Shown here: positions 1-7,573 of the stretch, in pieces | Layout of the letters: every line of letters begins with the position of its first letter | How positions within the stretch are numbered: the stretch's first letter is position 1 | DNA from: Alphaproteobacteria bacterium | GTDB lineage: Bacteria; Pseudomonadota; Alphaproteobacteria; Puniceispirillales; Marisalimonadaceae | Assembly (NCBI GenBank): GCA_016777645.1 | Contig: JADHRC010000010.1 | Span: 1 to 21,581, forward strand | Length of the DNA stretch: 21,581 nucleotides | Reading direction: 5' to 3' | The notes under the pieces: model-generated | What the model was told of the DNA's origin: nothing | The model's input: the letters and a program-made list of their open reading frames with translations, nothing else | The model's database searches: none | Program-made: the position numbers and the translations under genes

Positions 1-11
1 TGATATAACTG

Positions 12-1070
12 TCAATTAGTTCTTTTTAATCTTAAATTAACTATTTCATTTGAAGTGCCTATTCTAATTCTTGGACCCCAGCATCCTGAACCAGAAGAAA
101 CATAAAGATTGGAGAGTTTATTTTTATACAATCCATAAATATATTTAAATTTTAACTTAACGATTAAGTTAAAGGGAAATATTTGTCCATTATGTGTGTG
201 TCCTGAAAGCATTAAATCAGTCTTATCTTTTATATCATCCCATACATCAGGTTTATGAGAAATAACAATATTGTAAAAGCCATCTTTTCTTAATTTATTT
301 ATGTATGAGATTTTTTTAATAGGTAATTGTAAATCATCTATCCCGATCAAATTAATTTTATCGATTTTTCTATGTGTATTTTTTAAAACGTTAATATTAT
401 ATTTCTTTAGTTCCCTTATTTTATTTGTGAAATCTTTTAAATAATATTCATGATTACCATTAACAAAATATATTTTCTTTTTAATTAAATTAAATAATTT
501 TAAGTTTGCTATATTGAATGAACTTGAATCGATTAAATCTCCTCCAATTAATATAAAATCATACTTTATACTCTCTATTTTTTTTAAAACTTTTCGAAGA
601 TGTTTTATGTCATTTGTTCCTAAATGAAGATCACTTAAAAAGATGATACTATAGTCTTTCTCTATTTTAGAAGTTTCTAAAATTAAGTTTTTAATTGTAA
701 CTTTTTTTGCTCTAAATATCCCATATATGGTTATAATTAAAATTAAAATTACTGAAATTATTCCAATTGTAGTTTCTTTGAAATACCCAAAAGAGTTTAT
801 TAGGATACTCAAGTTTATAACTATAAAGCTAATGAATCCAATCCCTAAGCCTTCATAAACAAAAAGTTTAAGAGGTTTGAATGTTGTGCGAGATTTTAAA
901 TAAAAAAGAATAAAGACATAAAAAATTATTGTATTTATAATTGAATATTTCAAAGATACATCTTCTTTTAATAAAAATTTATTCAAAATTTCAAAGGGAA
1001 ATATATATAAGAAATACGTTATTAATAGGAGACTGGTTAAGAAAATAAACCTATACAAGACTTTATTCAT
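12..1070 (-). CDS. Membrane-anchored calcineurin-like metallophosphoesterase
   Basis: The 352-residue protein has about four hydrophobic segments (roughly residues 5-27, 44-59, 75-93 and 101-119), then a cytosol- or periplasm-facing phosphoesterase domain from about 140. That domain shows the full two-metal motif set: SDLH (D147, H149), GGDL (D178), GNHE (N206, H207), SHKPD (H272) and SGHTHNGQ (H291, H293). This is the YkuE/YaeI-like branch of the calcineurin-fold family. Relatives cleave phosphomonoesters or phosphodiesters, some of them in lipid A precursors, but the substrate cannot be read from the sequence. The start ATG lies one base after the photolyase stop and has no clear SD of its own, so it is probably translated by coupling as the second gene of a photolyase operon. 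No sign of truncation: all motifs and the C-terminal end are present. Confidence 0.88.
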   Translation of the reverse strand: MNKVLYRFIFLTSLLLITYFLYIFPFEILNKFLLKEDVSLKYSIINTIIFYVFILFYLKSRTTFKPLKLFVYEGLGIGFISFIVINLSILINSFGYFKETTIGIISVILILIITIYGIFRAKKVTIKNLILETSKIEKDYSIIFLSDLHLGTNDIKHLRKVLKKIESIKYDFILIGGDLIDSSSFNIANLKLFNLIKKKIYFVNGNHEYYLKDFTNKIRELKKYNINVLKNTHRKIDKINLIGIDDLQLPIKKISYINKLRKDGFYNIVISHKPDVWDDIKDKTDLMLSGHTHNGQIFPFNLIVKLKFKYIYGLYKNKLSNLYVSSGSGCWGPRIRIGTSNEIVNLRLKRTN

Positions 1071-1071
1071 T

Positions 1072-2508
1072 TTAAGGTAATTTTAGCTTTGCAAACGTAG
1101 AAAGGGCTTTTTCTCTGGATATTTTTATATCCACAATTGGTCTAGGGTAGTTTTCTCCTAGTTTTACTTTAGCTTTTTTGAGAACCTCATCAGGTGCTTC
1201 CCATGGATTGAATATATATTTATTTGGTAGCAATGCTATTTCAGGAATAAATTTTCTAATATAATCTCCATTAGGATCAAACTTTAAACCTTGAGTTATA
1301 GGGTTAAAAACTCTGAAATATGGAGCCGCGTCTGCTCCACAGCCTGCAATCCACTGCCAACCAGCACTATTGCTTGCTAAATCGGCATCTATAAGGCAAT
1401 CCCAAAACCATTTTTCTCCTTCATGCCAATGTAATAAGAGATTTTTTACTAAGAAAGACCCTACAATCATTCTCAACCTATTATGCATATAGCCGGTAGA
1501 CCAAAGTTCTCTCATCCCAGCATCAATAACGGGGTAGCCTGTTTGTCCTTTTTGCCATGCTTCAAGAAATGAAGAATTTATATCCCAAGAAAAATTGTCA
1601 AATTTCTTTTGTAAATTTTTTCTGGGTAAATCAGGAAAATAATAAAGTAGGTAATATGAAAATTCACGCCAGCCCATTTCAGATAAAAATGTGTCAGTAT
1701 CCTGAAATTTTTTAATTCCTAATTGTTGTAAATTCCAAATTTTATACCACACTGTATTAGGAGAAATTTCTCCCCAGTGTAAGTGTGGAGAAAGTCTGGA
1801 AACATTTTTTTTATTTGGAAAATTTCTTCCTTCTTTATATCCATCTATCTCAAAATCAATAAACTTTTCTAACCTTTGTTCTGCAGCCTTTTCCCCAATT
1901 CCCCAATTATTTATTATTTTATCTTTCCATTGATGATTGGGTAATAAATTCAAACTATCAATATCTAAGCCGTTATTATTTTTTATGTCATAATATTCAA
2001 TTTTATCTGGAATATTCAATGGCATTCTAGGTTGTATAGCATTATAACACCCTCTTCGATAATAAGGAGTAAAGACACGATAAGGCGTTCCATCATTTTT
2101 CAAAACTTGCCAAGGTTCCCACAAAAGTGAACCATTAAAACTATTTATTTCAATACCTTTTATTTTTAAAGATTCTTTAATTTTTTTATCTCTTTTAATG
2201 CCCCAAGGTTCGTAAACCCTGTTCCAATATATTTTGTTTATATTCTCTGTCTCACAAAGATGAGTTAAAATTTTAAGAGGGTCGCCTTTAAAAAAAATTA
2301 TTTTATTTTGAAGGTCTTTATTTAACATTTCTAATGAACAATGTAGCCAGACTCTGCTAGCGCCACCTAATTGATGTTCTCCAGCATTGATTTCGTCTAA
2401 AATGTAAACAGGTACAATGGCTCCATTTTTTACAGATTCATATAAAGCAGGGTTATCATTTAATCTAAGATCTTGTCTAATCCAATAAATACTTATTTCT
2501 TTCTTCAA
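1072..2508 (-). CDS. phrB: Class I deoxyribodipyrimidine photolyase
   Basis: The 478-residue flavoprotein should repair UV-induced cyclobutane pyrimidine dimers using blue light. The N-terminal alpha/beta antenna domain begins with WIRQDLRLNDNPAL (residues 9-22). The FAD domain carries TGYPVIDAGMRELWSTGYMHNRLRM (in pieces, 323-347), GWQWIAGCG (383-391) and DAAPYFRVFNP (393-403). The three tryptophans of the E. coli electron-transfer chain (W306, W359, W382) have counterparts at W308, W361 and W384, all offset by two. This favours a working photolyase over a cryptochrome-only role, although the family boundary is not absolute. The start is TTG, preceded by AAAGAGA at a normal distance; no in-frame ATG lies nearby. 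The metallophosphoesterase follows directly. The gene diverges from a CoA-transferase across 131 bp that contains a perfect inverted repeat. Confidence 0.95.
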   Translation of the reverse strand: MKKEISIYWIRQDLRLNDNPALYESVKNGAIVPVYILDEINAGEHQLGGASRVWLHCSLEMLNKDLQNKIIFFKGDPLKILTHLCETENINKIYWNRVYEPWGIKRDKKIKESLKIKGIEINSFNGSLLWEPWQVLKNDGTPYRVFTPYYRRGCYNAIQPRMPLNIPDKIEYYDIKNNNGLDIDSLNLLPNHQWKDKIINNWGIGEKAAEQRLEKFIDFEIDGYKEGRNFPNKKNVSRLSPHLHWGEISPNTVWYKIWNLQQLGIKKFQDTDTFLSEMGWREFSYYLLYYFPDLPRKNLQKKFDNFSWDINSSFLEAWQKGQTGYPVIDAGMRELWSTGYMHNRLRMIVGSFLVKNLLLHWHEGEKWFWDCLIDADLASNSAGWQWIAGCGADAAPYFRVFNPITQGLKFDPNGDYIRKFIPEIALLPNKYIFNPWEAPDEVLKKAKVKLGENYPRPIVDIKISREKALSTFAKLKLP

Positions 2509-2583
2509 AATGTTCTCTTTAGCTCAAAAAATGACATAATAGCAAGATACGTTTAATTCAAAAAAAATGATAAAATCAATCAG

Positions 2584-2599
2584 TTTGTACTTGTACAAA
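2584..2599. promoter_or_regulatory. Perfect inverted repeat, candidate operator
   Basis: TTTGTAC-tt-GTACAAA is a perfect 7-bp inverted repeat with a 2-bp centre in the divergent gap between the photolyase and CoA-transferase genes. On the plus strand its right half overlaps TTGTAC (2591-2596), which lies 18 bp before TAATTT (2615-2620), a plausible weak -35/-10 pair for the CoA-transferase. A protein bound here could therefore block or recruit polymerase for one or both genes. TGTAC half-sites are used by several regulator families, including MerR-like light-responsive repressors that often control photolyase genes, but the sequence does not say which protein binds. Confidence 0.5.
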
Positions 2600-2639
2600 A
2601 ACTATCTTAGGTCATAATTTATTATTATGGAAACATTAA

Positions 2640-3812
2640 ATGTCTTATAAAAAACCATATTTGGGAATAAGAGTTATTGATTTTTCTCAAGGAGTGGCTG
2701 GGCCATACTGCGGAATGTTATTGGCCCAATATGGAGCTGAAGTCATTAAAGTAGAGCCAAAAGATGGAGACTGGTCTAGAAACCTAGGTCAAGAGTACGG
2801 TCATCATTCAGCATTTTCTATTGCTGCAAATCTTGGGAAAAAAAGCATTGTTTTTGATTTAAAAAATAAAAAGAGTATTCAAATTTTAGATAATATAATT
2901 AAAAAAACAGATATTTTTATTGAAGGTTTTAGGCCTGGAGTAATTGAAAGATTAGGCTTGGGATACAAAAGATTAAAAAAAATAAACCCTAAATTAATTT
3001 ATTTATCAATTTCTGGATTTGGGCAAAATGGTCCTATGAGCAAAAAACCGGCAATGGATCCAGTCATTCAAGCCTTTACGGGTTTTATGTCAGAAAATAA
3101 GGGGCCGGATAATATACCTCATAGAACACCAGTAATAATTTTTGATATGACAACGGCTCTATACGCAACACAATTAATATCAGCATCACTCTATGCAAGA
3201 ATTAGTGAGAGCTTTGGAAGAAAAATAGAAGTAAGTTTAATGGAATCAGCCGCCGCCATGCAGGTCATTCGTTTGATGAGTGGTTTTATGGAAGGGCCTT
3301 ACACGCATGCTTCTTCGCCATCTGGAACTTTCAAGACGAAAGATGGATGGATACAAATTATTGTAGTAAAAAATCATGAATTTATTAAATTTTGTAATGC
3401 TGTTGGCTGGACAGATTATATACAAGATGTCCGTTTTTCATCCAATGCTAAAAGAAGAAAGTATGAAACTTTTTTGACATCAGAGGTTCAAAAATTATTT
3501 GAAACAAACACAACAACACATTGGAAAAATTTACTAAATAAATTTGAAGTTCAAAATGAAAAAGTGCAGACATATGAGGAGTTTATTAAAAGTGATCAAG
3601 CAAAAGAAATCAATTTAATCTCCTGGTTGAGTCAACCAACCACAAAAACATTATGGCCAGTTCCTAACCTACCAGGAATGCCCAAATTGAAAAACAAAAA
3701 GAAAAACTCAATTGCACCTAGTATAGGGCAGCACACTCAACAAGTTTTAAGAGAATTTGGTTATTCTAATGAAGAGATTATAAATCTTATAAAACAAGAA
3801 GTAGTCGTTTGA
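2640..3812 (+). CDS. Family III CoA-transferase (CaiB/BaiF, formyl-CoA transferase type)
   Basis: The 390-residue protein has the usual family length. Its N-terminus, RVIDFSQGVAGPYCGMLLA (residues 11-29) followed by GAEVIKVEP (32-40), is the classic CaiB/BaiF nucleotide-binding start. ISGFGQNGPM (124-133) is also typical. Asp169, in FDMTTALYATQ, falls exactly where formyl-CoA transferase has its catalytic nucleophile Asp169. The enzyme should move CoA between carboxylic acids through an aspartyl-CoA anhydride; donor and acceptor cannot be predicted. Annotations in this family range from formyl-, succinyl- and mesaconyl-CoA transferases to racemases such as AMACR. The ATG has only a weak GGA upstream. 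No thioester-forming partner is adjacent, though a hydratase of the mesaconyl-CoA type lies about 8.5 kb downstream at 12303. Confidence 0.9.
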   Translation: MSYKKPYLGIRVIDFSQGVAGPYCGMLLAQYGAEVIKVEPKDGDWSRNLGQEYGHHSAFSIAANLGKKSIVFDLKNKKSIQILDNIIKKTDIFIEGFRPGVIERLGLGYKRLKKINPKLIYLSISGFGQNGPMSKKPAMDPVIQAFTGFMSENKGPDNIPHRTPVIIFDMTTALYATQLISASLYARISESFGRKIEVSLMESAAAMQVIRLMSGFMEGPYTHASSPSGTFKTKDGWIQIIVVKNHEFIKFCNAVGWTDYIQDVRFSSNAKRRKYETFLTSEVQKLFETNTTTHWKNLLNKFEVQNEKVQTYEEFIKSDQAKEINLISWLSQPTTKTLWPVPNLPGMPKLKNKKKNSIAPSIGQHTQQVLREFGYSNEEIINLIKQEVVV

Positions 3813-3917
3813 TTATAGAATTCCAGTAATAGTAAATAACAATGGAATAAACATTAATATAGCCAGTGTTAATTCAGATTTCAGCCCTTCTGAAAAGGTA
3901 TATTGGTCATTACTCAT
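3813..3917 (-). CDS. Predicted 34-residue single-pass membrane peptide
   Basis: A short open frame runs from an ATG at 3917 to a TAA at 3813-3815, abutting the stop of the convergent CoA-transferase. The evidence that it is real is a near-consensus SD, AGGAGGA, seven bases before the ATG, stronger than that of most long genes nearby. The peptide is polar for residues 1-15 (MSNDQYTFSEGLKSE) and then hydrophobic to the end (ALIMF-like stretch 16-34, with one Pro at 25), as expected for a single transmembrane helix with its N-terminus on one face. I do not recognise the family. Such peptides are often small subunits or regulators of membrane complexes; nothing here shows which. Confidence 0.6.
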   Translation of the reverse strand: MSNDQYTFSEGLKSELTLAILMFIPLLFTITGIL

Positions 3918-4011
3918 AATTAATCCTCCTGAAATAAAGGTACTAATTTTTTTATAGAATTCAAGTGTTTTTAATTTTAGAGTATCTTAATAATTAGTAA
4001 AAAGGTATTTT

Positions 4012-4134
4012 ATGACATTCATTCTAGGAATAATATTATCCGGACTAATATTTTTTTTCTTCGAAGATATTCAGGCGTTTTTGGTCTCTACTGGTCTAAG
4101 AGATCAATTGGTAGCTTGGTTGCAGTCATGGTGA
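4012..4134 (+). CDS. Predicted 40-residue membrane peptide
   Basis: A 40-codon frame starts at an ATG preceded by AAAAGG at about seven bases and ends at a TGA (4132-4134). Residues 2-17 are almost entirely hydrophobic (FILGIILSGLIFFFF), followed by ED at 18-19 and then a segment 20-40 with alternating polar and apolar residues, two Trp (36, 40) and one Arg (30), which reads as an amphipathic helix lying on the membrane. It is divergent from the 34-residue peptide gene, 94 bp away. I do not recognise it. A small membrane-complex subunit or a hydrophobic toxin-like peptide are both possible. The remaining stretch to 4230 holds no further gene that I can see, only AT-rich DNA. Confidence 0.5.
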   Translation: MTFILGIILSGLIFFFFEDIQAFLVSTGLRDQLVAWLQSW

Positions 4135-4230
4135 TTTTAATTAATCAATCAAATCATAAATTAACTTTTCTATTTCTATATAAACAGTAATAACCTATTA
4201 TCAAAATCTATTGAAATTTTTTTTTAATTA

Positions 4231-5883
4231 ATGGTAAGTCAAATGAGTGATAATTTTGATTATATTATAGTAGGTGCTGGTTCCGCTGGTTGTGTTCTTG
4301 CTAATAGACTAAGTGCAAATGGTAAAAATACTGTGTGTTTACTTGAAGCTGGCCCCCCTGACTGGAATCCATTTATTCATATACCAGCTGGTTTTATCAG
4401 AACCTTGACTAATCCAAATGTTAACTGGCTTTTTAAATCTGAGCCTAGTTGGGGTACAGCTGGACGAGTTATTGATATCCCAAGAGGTAAAACACTTGGT
4501 GGTTCAAGTTCTATAAATGGAATGGTCTTTAATAGAGGGCAAAACTTGGACTTTGATGTGTGGGCACAAAAAGGAAATAAAGGATGGAGTTACTCTGATT
4601 TGCTACCATATTTTAAGAGATATGAAAATCGTATTGGAGAATATGATGAAAAATATAGGGGAAATCTTGGAGAGTTGCCAATAACTGACTTAGAATACCG
4701 TGACCCTCTTTGTGAAGCCTTTATAAAAGGCGCAGTAGAAGAGGGGATACCTATTAATAAAGATTATAATGGAGAAACCCAAGAAGGTGTCTCGTATGTG
4801 CAAAGAACAACGCAGGGTAGGTTTAGGGTCAGTGCAGCAAGAGCTTTTTTAAATCCAGTTAAATCGAGGCATAATCTAAATATCATAACAAATGCTTTTG
4901 TAACAAAAATTATAATTGAAAATAAAAGTGCAACTGGACTACATTTTTCTAAAGGAGGTAGAAAAGGAAAAGAGTTTGTTCTGAAAGCTAATAAAGAAGT
5001 TATTCTTTCTGCAGGAGTTATTAAATCACCTCATATACTTCATTTATCAGGTATTGGACCAGCGAAACATCTAAAAGATTTAGGAATAGAAGTTGTGCAT
5101 GATTTGAAAGGTGTTGGAATGAATTTAAGAGATCATTTTGCACCTCGTATGACTGCTAGAGTAAAAAACATTGAAACAATCAATGAAAGAGCTAGAGGAC
5201 TTAAATTATTAAAGGAAATCGGAAAATATTTTCTAGGTAAACAATCAATCGTGAACTTAAGCCCAACTTTAGTTTATTGTTTTTGGCATTCAGATGAAAC
5301 TGTTAGAAATCATGATTTACAGATGACATTCACACCTGCTTCTTATAAAGAAGGTGTACAATCTACACTTGATAGTGAACCAGGATTTACTGTTGCTGCC
5401 TGGCAACAAAGGCCTGAGTCTCTTGGATGGGTAAAAATTAAAAGTGATGATCCCTTTATCGCTCCAGAAATACAACCAAACTATCTGGATGCTGAAGAAG
5501 ATAAAAGGGTTGTAGTTGCCGGTTTAAAATTATCTAGGAGATTAATGCATTCTAAAGCCTTATCAAAATATTTTGATTATGAAGTTTATCCTGGCTTAGA
5601 ATATCAATCTGACGATGAACTCCTGCAAATAGCTAGAGAAAGAGGAACTACCACATATCATCAAATGGGAACTTGCAGAATGGGCCCTAAAAGTGATCCT
5701 ACAGCAGTAGTTGATAATAATTTAAAAGTTTATGGAATTCAAAATTTAAGAGTTATTGATGCTTCAATCATGCCAACAATGTTATCAGCTAATTTGCATT
5801 CAGGGGCAACTTTGATTGGTGAAAAGGGATCAGCTCTTGTTCTAGGAGAAGAACCTTTGGAAAAAGCTAACTTAAATTATTAA
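4231..5883 (+). CDS. GMC-family FAD oxidoreductase (choline dehydrogenase-like alcohol dehydrogenase)
   Basis: The 550-residue flavoenzyme has the glucose-methanol-choline fold. It shows the FAD dinucleotide motif GAGSAG (15-20), LEAGPPDW (38-45), the first GMC signature around PRGKTLGGSSSINGM (84-98), and the second around GVIKSPHILHLSGIGP (262-277). The C-terminal catalytic pair is H477 (in YHQMGTCRMG) and H523 (in SANLHSG). The second position is Asn in choline dehydrogenases and His in glucose-oxidase-like members, so choline is not a safe substrate; an alcohol or polyol is the general expectation. The start could be the ATG at 4231 or the in-frame ATG at 4243, and neither has a good SD. 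The YghU-like gene follows after 18 bp, so the two are probably co-transcribed. Confidence 0.9.
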   Translation: MVSQMSDNFDYIIVGAGSAGCVLANRLSANGKNTVCLLEAGPPDWNPFIHIPAGFIRTLTNPNVNWLFKSEPSWGTAGRVIDIPRGKTLGGSSSINGMVFNRGQNLDFDVWAQKGNKGWSYSDLLPYFKRYENRIGEYDEKYRGNLGELPITDLEYRDPLCEAFIKGAVEEGIPINKDYNGETQEGVSYVQRTTQGRFRVSAARAFLNPVKSRHNLNIITNAFVTKIIIENKSATGLHFSKGGRKGKEFVLKANKEVILSAGVIKSPHILHLSGIGPAKHLKDLGIEVVHDLKGVGMNLRDHFAPRMTARVKNIETINERARGLKLLKEIGKYFLGKQSIVNLSPTLVYCFWHSDETVRNHDLQMTFTPASYKEGVQSTLDSEPGFTVAAWQQRPESLGWVKIKSDDPFIAPEIQPNYLDAEEDKRVVVAGLKLSRRLMHSKALSKYFDYEVYPGLEYQSDDELLQIARERGTTTYHQMGTCRMGPKSDPTAVVDNNLKVYGIQNLRVIDASIMPTMLSANLHSGATLIGEKGSALVLGEEPLEKANLNY

Positions 5884-5901
5884 AATGATGAGGAATTTAG
5901 A

Positions 5902-6771
5902 TTGACAGATTTAGGTAATTATATCCCACCAAAAAAATGGGTGTGGGATAAGGAGAATGGTGGCAAATTTGCTAATATTAATAGACCTGTTTCAGGCCAA
6001 ACTCATGAAAAAAAATTACCATTGGGGAAACACCCTTTTCAATTGTACTCACAAGGAACTCCAAATGGAATAAAAATTACTATTCTACTTGAAGAATTAT
6101 TAGAGTTAGGCATTCAAGAGGCTGAATATGATGCGTGGTTAATTAGAATTGGGAAAGGAGAACAATTTAGCTCTGGTTTTGTTGAAATTAACCCTAATTC
6201 AAAAATTCCAAGTCTTGTCGATAATTCTGGAAAAGAGCCAATTAAAGTTTTTGAGTCAGGTTCAATTTTACTCTATTTAGCTGATAAGTTTAAAAGTTTT
6301 ATTCCTAAGTCGTTTGATGCTAGAACAGAATGTATGAATTGGTTGTTTTGGCAAATGGCTAGCGCTCCATATCTTGGTGGAGGGTTTGGTCATTTTTATG
6401 CTTACGCTCCTGAAAAATTTGAATATCCAATTAATCGTTTTTCTATGGAAGTAAAAAGACAATTGGATGTTTTAGATAAATTGTTATCCGACAGGACTTT
6501 TATTTGTAATAATGAGTATACAATTGCAGACATAGCAATATGGTCTTGGTATGGAGCCTTAGTTTTAGGAAGGTTATATGGAGCCAAAGAGTTTTTAGAC
6601 GTCCAATCTTATAAAAATGTTGTTAGATGGTCAAATTTAATAGATGCAAGACCTGCAGTAAAAAAGGGAAGAATGGTTAATAAAATTACAGGAAATTTAA
6701 ATGAGCAGCTTCACGAAAGACATGATGCAGGGGATTTTTTAAACAAAACACAAGATAAATTTGAGTCTTAG
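5902..6771 (+). CDS. yghU: Nu-class glutathione transferase / disulfide-bond reductase YghU
   Basis: The 289-residue protein matches E. coli YghU (288 residues) closely from end to end: FANINRPVSG (23-32), THEKKLP (34-40), GTPNGIK (52-58), YDAWLIRIG (76-84), INPNSKIP (96-103), FESGSILLYLA (117-127), GGGFGHFYAYAP and LNEQLHERHDAGDF near the C-terminus. YghU-type enzymes bind two glutathiones and reduce disulfides such as 2-hydroxyethyl disulfide and some organic peroxides. T53, N55, E118 and S119 lie in the expected thioredoxin-fold glutathione site. The start is TTG, well supported by GAGGA seven bases upstream (5890-5894). It is the second gene after the GMC oxidoreductase and is convergent with the SDR at 6774, the two stops being only 2 bp apart. 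Confidence 0.95.
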   Translation: MTDLGNYIPPKKWVWDKENGGKFANINRPVSGQTHEKKLPLGKHPFQLYSQGTPNGIKITILLEELLELGIQEAEYDAWLIRIGKGEQFSSGFVEINPNSKIPSLVDNSGKEPIKVFESGSILLYLADKFKSFIPKSFDARTECMNWLFWQMASAPYLGGGFGHFYAYAPEKFEYPINRFSMEVKRQLDVLDKLLSDRTFICNNEYTIADIAIWSWYGALVLGRLYGAKEFLDVQSYKNVVRWSNLIDARPAVKKGRMVNKITGNLNEQLHERHDAGDFLNKTQDKFES

Positions 6772-6773
6772 AT

Positions 6774-7532
6774 TTACAATTTTTCTATTCCAAGCCCAGC
6801 AATATATCTTCTGTGCCAAGTTGGACTGATTGTTATCTCGTTTACACAAACGTGTTTTGGCATTTGACATAGAAAAGCTATAGTTTCTCCTAAGTCGTCA
6901 GGTTGGAGCATCTTGCTTTTTTGCTCTTGAGTTAGCTTTTTGGGCCTTTTATCTAAAATAGGAGTTGCAACCTCTCCAGGACATAAGGCACATGCTCTTA
7001 TTCCAACATTACAATATTTCATATTAATCGTCTCTGTCATTGCATTTAGAGCATGCTTTGAGGATGTATATGACACTCCTGACAAAAGACTTACATGGTT
7101 GCCTGACCATGAGGAAACATTTATTATTAAACCATCCATATTTTTTTTCATGATAGGTATGACGGCCCTACAACAATAAAATAAACCGCTTATATTTGTT
7201 TGAATTACCTCATCCCAGTCATTTTCATTTATTGAATCCCAGTCTCTATTCTCAATATTGATGCCTGCACAGTTTATTAAAACATCTACATTTTCAAACT
7301 CTTTTTCTATCTCTAAGCTGATTTGTTTGACGGACACTTTGTTAGAAATATCACAGACTTTAATAACATTATCATTGCTACAACTTAAGGATGTTTCTTT
7401 AAGACTTTTGAGGTTCCTCCCAGACAAGATAACTTTCATTCCAAGAGCTGATAGTCTAATTGCAGCGTTTTGCCCAATACCGGATCCAGCACCAGTTATC
7501 CATGCAGTTTTATTTTTGAGATCTCTTTTCAT
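6774..7532 (-). CDS. Short-chain dehydrogenase/reductase, NADP(H)-type
   Basis: The 252-residue classical SDR has a TGAGSGIG cofactor motif (13-20) and catalytic Ser (140/141), Tyr155 and Lys159 in the SYTSSKH context. The second beta strand ends VILSGRN (35-40), with Arg39 and no acidic residue, which in this family points to NADP(H). The usual NNAG motif reads NCAG (87-90). The C-terminus (CVNEITISPTWHRR, 238-251) resembles the YdfG/serine-3-dehydrogenase branch of SDRs. The substrate is unknown. An ATG with AAAGG about six bases upstream sets the start. It is the last of three minus-strand genes (dioxygenase, SDR, SDR), with a 41-bp gap after the preceding SDR. Confidence 0.88.
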   Translation of the reverse strand: MKRDLKNKTAWITGAGSGIGQNAAIRLSALGMKVILSGRNLKSLKETSLSCSNDNVIKVCDISNKVSVKQISLEIEKEFENVDVLINCAGINIENRDWDSINENDWDEVIQTNISGLFYCCRAVIPIMKKNMDGLIINVSSWSGNHVSLLSGVSYTSSKHALNAMTETINMKYCNVGIRACALCPGEVATPILDKRPKKLTQEQKSKMLQPDDLGETIAFLCQMPKHVCVNEITISPTWHRRYIAGLGIEKL

Positions 7533-7573
7533 AAATTACCTTTTTCTATTTTAATTATTGAATAATAAAAAAT

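Noticed and set aside
3813..4134. The two micropeptides as light-harvesting complex subunits
   Set aside because: Neither has the conserved His in the membrane helix that binds bacteriochlorophyll, and no photosynthesis gene is nearby.
5902..6771. Glutathione transferase as a lignin beta-etherase (LigE/LigF/LigG)
   Set aside because: End-to-end similarity is to the Nu-class YghU enzyme, and no other recognisable lignin gene is present.
6940..7554. Plus-strand open frames at 6940-7179 and 7258-7554
   Set aside because: They lie opposite the well-supported SDR gene, have no recognisable motifs and are antisense shadows.
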